Part shown: piece by piece, positions 15,936 to 19,107 of the stretch
Layout of the letters: every line of letters begins with the position of its first letter
Position numbering within the stretch: the first letter of the stretch is position 1
The notes under the pieces: generated by a model
Told to the model about the DNA's origin: nothing
The model's input: the letters and a program-made list of their open reading frames with translations, nothing else
The model's database searches: none
DNA from: Candidatus Kapaibacterium sp.
GTDB taxonomy: Bacteria > Bacteroidota > Ignavibacteria > Kapaibacteriales > UBA961
Assembly: GCA_023259575.1 (NCBI GenBank)
Contig: JALRHN010000023.1
Span: forward strand, 1-19,107
Length of the DNA: 19,107 nucleotides
Reading direction: 5' to 3'
Position numbers and translations under genes: made by a program

Positions 15936-16487
15936 TTACAAAGCTTGCTGAAGCTCAGCTTCTTCATATGCACCAGAACGTCCAGATGTCTTATCTCGAA
16001 CTGACTTTACTTCATCAGGTGTTACTGCTCCAGCTGAATTACCCCAACTAGAACGAACATATGTTAAAGCATCAGCAATCTCTTGATCAGATAATTGCTT
16101 CCAAGATGACATAACGCCATTATACGTTTTGCCATTCCTCTCAATTTGGCCCTTAAAGCCATGAAGAACCAATCGAATTGGTTTTGTCGCATCGGCATCT
16201 TGTGCTATAGCAGAGCCAGCTAATGGAGGATAAGTTCCTGGAACACCTTGGCCTTTAGCCTGATGACATGATGAACATATTGAAGTGAATACTTGAGCAC
16301 CTGGTGATGCACTTGCTGCATCTGTTCCAGAAGCTGAAGCATTTGCCGCTGTTTGTGAATAAGGCGCTGTATACACAGGATCATCTTCGTATTTCGTAAA
16401 AAATCCTTGAACATTACAACCACTAGAAAGTAGTAGTATCGAAAACGATGTGATGATTAGAGAGAATGGGAGTAACTTATTTTTCAT
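15936..16487 (-). CDS. Lipoprotein mono-haem cytochrome c, likely electron carrier to the oxidase
   Basis: I take the ATG at 16487 as start (183 residues); an in-frame TTG lies two codons upstream at 16493. The signal ends LLSSGC, so Cys24 is probably lipidated. An Ala/Ser-rich flexible linker (about 45-65) leads to one class I cytochrome c domain: CSSCH at 71-75, PGTYPPLAGS, and Met126 (NGVMSSW) as likely axial ligand, then SDQEIADALTYVRSSWG. A roughly 30-residue polar tail follows. Being first in the operon and next to a subunit II lacking its own haem c domain, it probably shuttles electrons from ACIII to CuA on a tether. It is not ActE, which is present separately. Alternative: a non-essential supernumerary subunit of the complex. 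Confidence 0.9.
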   Translation of the reverse strand: MKNKLLPFSLIITSFSILLLSSGCNVQGFFTKYEDDPVYTAPYSQTAANASASGTDAASASPGAQVFTSICSSCHQAKGQGVPGTYPPLAGSAIAQDADATKPIRLVLHGFKGQIERNGKTYNGVMSSWKQLSDQEIADALTYVRSSWGNSAGAVTPDEVKSVRDKTSGRSGAYEEAELQQAL

Positions 16488-16508
16488 ATACAAGCAATTA
16501 TTGAGTAT

Positions 16509-16536
16509 ATAATATTCGAAAAGAAGCTGCTGTCAA
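16509..16536 (-). promoter_or_regulatory. Sigma-70-like promoter of the oxidase-ACIII operon
   Basis: On the minus strand, TTGACA (16531-16536) is followed after exactly 16 bases by TATTAT (16509-16514), one mismatch from TATAAT. The predicted transcription start is near 16502, giving a leader of about 15 bases to the ATG at 16487, with no recognisable Shine-Dalgarno sequence. It is the best promoter in the window and sits in the only sizeable gap upstream of the respiratory genes. Confidence 0.65.
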
Positions 16537-16556
16537 ATCGAATGCACGAAAATACA

Positions 16557-16577
16557 TTGTAGTGAACACTCTTACAA
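16557..16577. promoter_or_regulatory. Imperfect palindrome, candidate regulator site at about -65
   Basis: TTGTA (16557-16561) and TACAA (16573-16577) are complementary arms, with an inner GTG/CAC pair (16562-16564 and 16567-16569) that is offset by three bases. The centre lies about 65 bases upstream of the predicted transcription start, close to where Crp/Fnr-type activators bind. In AT-rich DNA such a dyad can arise by chance, so this is only a candidate. Confidence 0.3.
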
Positions 16578-16676
16578 GGAAATATTTGAAAAGAGTAAGA
16601 AAAAAATTTAAGATTTTTCAAGATATAAGGTATTTTGATCATCGACATTTATTACAAGATTTTTAATTTCAACAAC

Positions 16677-17960
16677 TTACAACTCTGACTTATATACTTG
16701 ATTATTGTTGAAAATAAATGAAGGTTTTCCAACTAATTTCCAATTATCGAACGGTGTATTAACAGATTTTGATTTCATATTTTTTAAGTTAACTGTCCAT
16801 TCAGCATGTTTATCAAAAATCGTAATACATGCTGACTCACCTTTTTCTAGAGATGGATGCTGTAATTGCAGGATATTTCTTGGACCAGTTGATAATAGAT
16901 ACACAAATCTGTCTAATGAAATTACTTGGCTGTTAACTAAATACTGAAAAGCTAATCCAATACATGTTTCTATACCAGTGATTCCATTTGCTGCAATTGC
17001 TAGCTCGCAATTTTTTTCATGTATTGCATGAGGAGCATGATCTGTAGCAATTGCATCAATTGTTCCATCTTGCAAGCCTTTTAATATTGCTTCTATATCA
17101 GATTGCTCTCTTAATGGAGGATTCATCTTTGCATGGGTTCCATACTCAAGCACGGCTTTATCGGTTAAGATAAAATGATGTGGAGTGACTTCGCAACTAA
17201 TGCGTTGTCCTTTTGCTTTAGCTTCTCTTACCAATTGCACACTGCCTTCTGTGCTTAAATGAGATACATGATAACGTCTATTGCCGCAATAAGCTGCCAA
17301 TTGAATATCTCTTGATACGATAATTTCTTCTGCTACAGTTGGATATCCTTTTACTCCTAAATCTGCTGATACTGTGCCTTCATGAATAACAAAGTTTTTT
17401 GTAAGACTATGTTCTTCACAATGTTGGGTTAATAATGCATCAAATGGCGCTGCATAATCAAATGCAATTCTCATCATTTCTGCATTCTCAATGCAAGAAC
17501 CATCATCAGAAAACATGATCGCTCCAGCATCAATTAAATCAATCATAGGTGATAATAGTTTTCCTTCTCTTCCAATAGTAGTAGCTGCACAAACATGTAC
17601 ATTTACTATATTATCTTTTGCCCTATTTTTAACATATTCAAGGTTAATTTTACTATCTAAAGCTGGGAGCGTATTAGGCATACATACAATATCCGTAAAT
17701 CCTCCATTAGCTGCTGCTAAGGTTCCAGATTCTATTGTTTCTTTATATTCTTGACCTGGCTCTCTTAGATGAACATGCATATCTACAAAGCCAGGTGCGG
17801 CAATAAGATGTGATGCTTCAATATGGATTGTATCTTGAGGTAATTCAATATGTTCTTCAGATGAATGAAGTATCATTCCTTGTTCAATCAATATATTTCT
17901 ATGTTCATGTATTCCCCTATGTGGGTCAATCACTAATATATTTTCAAAGAAATATCGCAT
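16677..17960 (-). CDS. pyrC: Dihydroorotase, class I
   Basis: The enzyme interconverts carbamoyl-aspartate and dihydroorotate in pyrimidine synthesis. The 427-residue length fits class I bacterial dihydroorotases. Visible amidohydrolase motifs are the metal-binding MHVHLREPG (near residue 60), CMPNTLPALDS for substrate contact, FSDDGSC (the Asp that replaces carbamylated Lys in class I), QHCEE, YHVSHLSTEGS and ATDHAPHA (catalytic Asp and His near residue 305). The C-terminal beta domain is present, so the gene looks intact and full length. It starts three bases after the rnhB stop. Allantoinase is the main alternative, but the class I signature favours dihydroorotase. Confidence 0.93.
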   Translation of the reverse strand: MRYFFENILVIDPHRGIHEHRNILIEQGMILHSSEEHIELPQDTIHIEASHLIAAPGFVDMHVHLREPGQEYKETIESGTLAAANGGFTDIVCMPNTLPALDSKINLEYVKNRAKDNIVNVHVCAATTIGREGKLLSPMIDLIDAGAIMFSDDGSCIENAEMMRIAFDYAAPFDALLTQHCEEHSLTKNFVIHEGTVSADLGVKGYPTVAEEIIVSRDIQLAAYCGNRRYHVSHLSTEGSVQLVREAKAKGQRISCEVTPHHFILTDKAVLEYGTHAKMNPPLREQSDIEAILKGLQDGTIDAIATDHAPHAIHEKNCELAIAANGITGIETCIGLAFQYLVNSQVISLDRFVYLLSTGPRNILQLQHPSLEKGESACITIFDKHAEWTVNLKNMKSKSVNTPFDNWKLVGKPSFIFNNNQVYKSEL

Positions 17961-17963
17961 GTA

Positions 17964-18578
17964 TTAAAGTATTCGTGATAAAAATGTTTCTCTGTGATAT
18001 GGTGTTGCACCTAATTCTTGCAAAGCTTTGCGATGTGCCAAGGTTCCATATCCTTTATTTTTTGCAAAATAATAAAGTGGATCGACATGATTATCTATTT
18101 CCATCATTATTTTATCTCTTTCTACTTTTGCTAAAATTGATGCAGCTGCTATAGAATAGCAATGGTAATCCCCTTTGATGATAGTTGTATAAGGAATTGT
18201 GGGATGTTCAAAATAATTTCCATCAATTAATGCATGATGAGGATTAATTGATAAGCCTTTTAATGCCAAATGCATTGCTTTTAAAGTAGCTTTTCTAATA
18301 TTAATCTTATCAATTTCATGATGATCAACTATCCCAAATGAATATGATATAGCCCTTTGTTTTAATATTTCAGATATTTTTTCTCTTTCTTTCACAGATA
18401 AAAGCTTAGAATCAATACAACCTATATCATTAGTAGAACCTATAGGTAAAATGATAGCACAAGATACTACTGGTCCTGCTAATGCTCCCCTTCCAACTTC
18501 ATCAATTCCAGCTACTAGCAAGGAATCTTTCCAATATGGAATTTCATAGTTATTTGATGGAATTTCTTTTTTTACCAT
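17964..18578 (-). CDS. rnhB: Ribonuclease HII
   Basis: The enzyme cleaves the RNA strand of RNA-DNA hybrids and removes misincorporated ribonucleotides. The product is 204 residues from the ATG at 18578; a TTG two codons upstream (18584) is an unlikely start. Conserved parts are GIDEVGRGALAGPVV (catalytic Asp and Glu), LIDGNYF (catalytic Asp), IIKGDYHCYSIAAASILAKVERD (including the last acidic residue) and NKGYGTLAHRKALQELGATPYHR. All four acidic catalytic positions appear present. The predicted start lies two bases past the folE stop (TGATAATG). Confidence 0.95.
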   Translation of the reverse strand: MVKKEIPSNNYEIPYWKDSLLVAGIDEVGRGALAGPVVSCAIILPIGSTNDIGCIDSKLLSVKEREKISEILKQRAISYSFGIVDHHEIDKINIRKATLKAMHLALKGLSINPHHALIDGNYFEHPTIPYTTIIKGDYHCYSIAAASILAKVERDKIMMEIDNHVDPLYYFAKNKGYGTLAHRKALQELGATPYHRETFLSRIL

Positions 18579-18580
18579 TA

Positions 18581-19107
18581 TCAATCTAGTAAATTCAAGA
18601 ATTCATTTCTAAGTGAAAAATCTTCTCTTAATCCTCCACGCATAACTGAAGTTACCATTTCTGCTCTTTCCTCAGATTCTGAAACTCCTCTGGCAATCAT
18701 ACAATAATGCTTTGATTTTATAACAACACCCAATGCTTTTGGATGAATTGTTTCAGTTATAAAATCTGCAATTTGTTCTCCCAATTCTTCTTGAATTTGA
18801 CCTCTTCTAGAAAACCACTCAACAATTCTGGTCAATTTTGATAATCCTAAAACAAAATCTCCAGGGATATATCCTATAGAACATGTTCCTGCTATTGGCT
18901 GCCAATGATGAGAACAAACGCTCATTACTGTAATATTTTTGCTGATAATCAATTCATCTACATTTTTTCGATTTGGGAAAACCGTGATTTTAGGGGCTGC
19001 ATCGAATCTTCCAGCAAATAATTCATTCACCCACATTTTTGCTAGTCTATGAGGTGTATTGGTACTATTAGGATCATTTCTGTCTATTCTTAGTATATCA
19101 AAAACCT
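18581..19107 (-). CDS. folE: GTP cyclohydrolase I, N-terminus cut by the right edge
   Basis: The enzyme converts GTP to 7,8-dihydroneopterin triphosphate, the first step of folate (and related pteridine) synthesis. The frame continues without a stop from the edge; codons ahead of the internal ATG at 19036 read DPNSTNTPHRLAKMWVNELF, matching the family's DP..TPxR...MW.E segment, so that ATG is not the true start. Zn ligands are in CSHHWQP (Cys and His) and HYCMIARGV (second Cys). GLSKLTRIVEWFSRRGQIQEE and VIKSKHYC are also characteristic. The C-terminus ends EFLNLLD, two bases before the rnhB start codon. Confidence 0.94.
   Translation of the reverse strand, partial: VFDILRIDRNDPNSTNTPHRLAKMWVNELFAGRFDAAPKITVFPNRKNVDELIISKNITVMSVCSHHWQPIAGTCSIGYIPGDFVLGLSKLTRIVEWFSRRGQIQEELGEQIADFITETIHPKALGVVIKSKHYCMIARGVSESEERAEMVTSVMRGGLREDFSLRNEFLNLLD

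Noticed and set aside
16220..16423. Minus-strand frame overlapping the lipoprotein cytochrome c gene
   Set aside because: Same strand, other frame, within a clear cytochrome c gene; Gln/Met-rich translation typical of an Ala/Ser linker read out of frame.
16488..16493. TTG at 16493 as start of the lipoprotein cytochrome c
   Set aside because: An ATG two codons later gives a better signal peptide (MKNKLL), and no ribosome site supports the TTG.
16608..16676. AT-rich stretch after pyrC with repeated AAAAATCTT as a possible terminator
   Set aside because: No G-C-containing stem; direct repeats of nine bases in this composition are not strong evidence.
17810..18154. Plus-strand open frame of about 114 codons
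   Set aside because: It runs antisense across the pyrC and rnhB ends; both are clear conserved genes and the product is a hydrophobic shadow.
1..19107. Defence island, mobile element, CRISPR or prophage content
   Set aside because: No transposase, integrase, repeat array or toxin-antitoxin pair seen; gene content is core respiration, housekeeping and envelope.

Overview
The window reads as a chromosomal segment of an AT-rich, Gram-negative aerobic bacterium of the Bacteroidota/Chlorobi (FCB) superphylum. Three things point there: a complete Alternative Complex III (ACIII) gene set, an OmpA-type envelope protein, and a DUF5074-like surface lipoprotein. The OmpA-like protein and a good TTGACA/TATTAT-type promoter (Bacteroidota proper usually use TAnnTTTG) make me favour the Chlorobi/Ignavibacteria/Kapabacteria side, but this is inference from pattern memory and not a computed placement. 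Every convincing gene is on the minus strand, so transcription runs from the right edge to the left edge. There is no gene-free stretch over 300 bases, and I see no tRNA, rRNA, CRISPR array or mobile element.

Right end (16677-19107): a compact housekeeping cluster, folE (GTP cyclohydrolase I, cut by the right edge), rnhB (RNase HII) and pyrC (class I dihydroorotase), with gaps of only a few bases.

Centre (2554-16487): one long respiratory operon that appears to start from a single promoter at about 16509-16536. First come the oxidase genes: a lipoprotein cytochrome c, ctaC (CuA subunit II), ctaD (subunit I), ctaB/cyoE (protohaem farnesyltransferase), ctaE (subunit III), ctaF (subunit IV), an SCO-type copper chaperone and a 78-residue unknown membrane protein with a CPNCK motif. 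Then come actA-actF for ACIII. ACIII oxidises menaquinol/quinol and passes electrons through ActA/ActE haems to the cytochrome c and on to the A2-type haem-copper oxidase, which reduces oxygen and pumps protons. The two complexes are known to form a supercomplex in related bacteria. A strong hairpin (2488-2521) just after actF probably ends most transcripts.

Left end (1-2554): a beta-propeller-like lipoprotein whose start codon overlaps the actF stop, then an OmpA-like outer-membrane protein running off the left edge.

The most interesting points are: the A2-type oxidase channel (YSHPAVY in place of the usual GHPEVY) with an extra insertion before it; the SCO-coupled CPNCK micro-protein; the hairpin terminator that contains an alternative start codon of the downstream lipoprotein; a palindrome at about -65 of the operon promoter; and histidine-rich tails on four different subunits of the two complexes. 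I did not find a wholly new defence or mobile system here.
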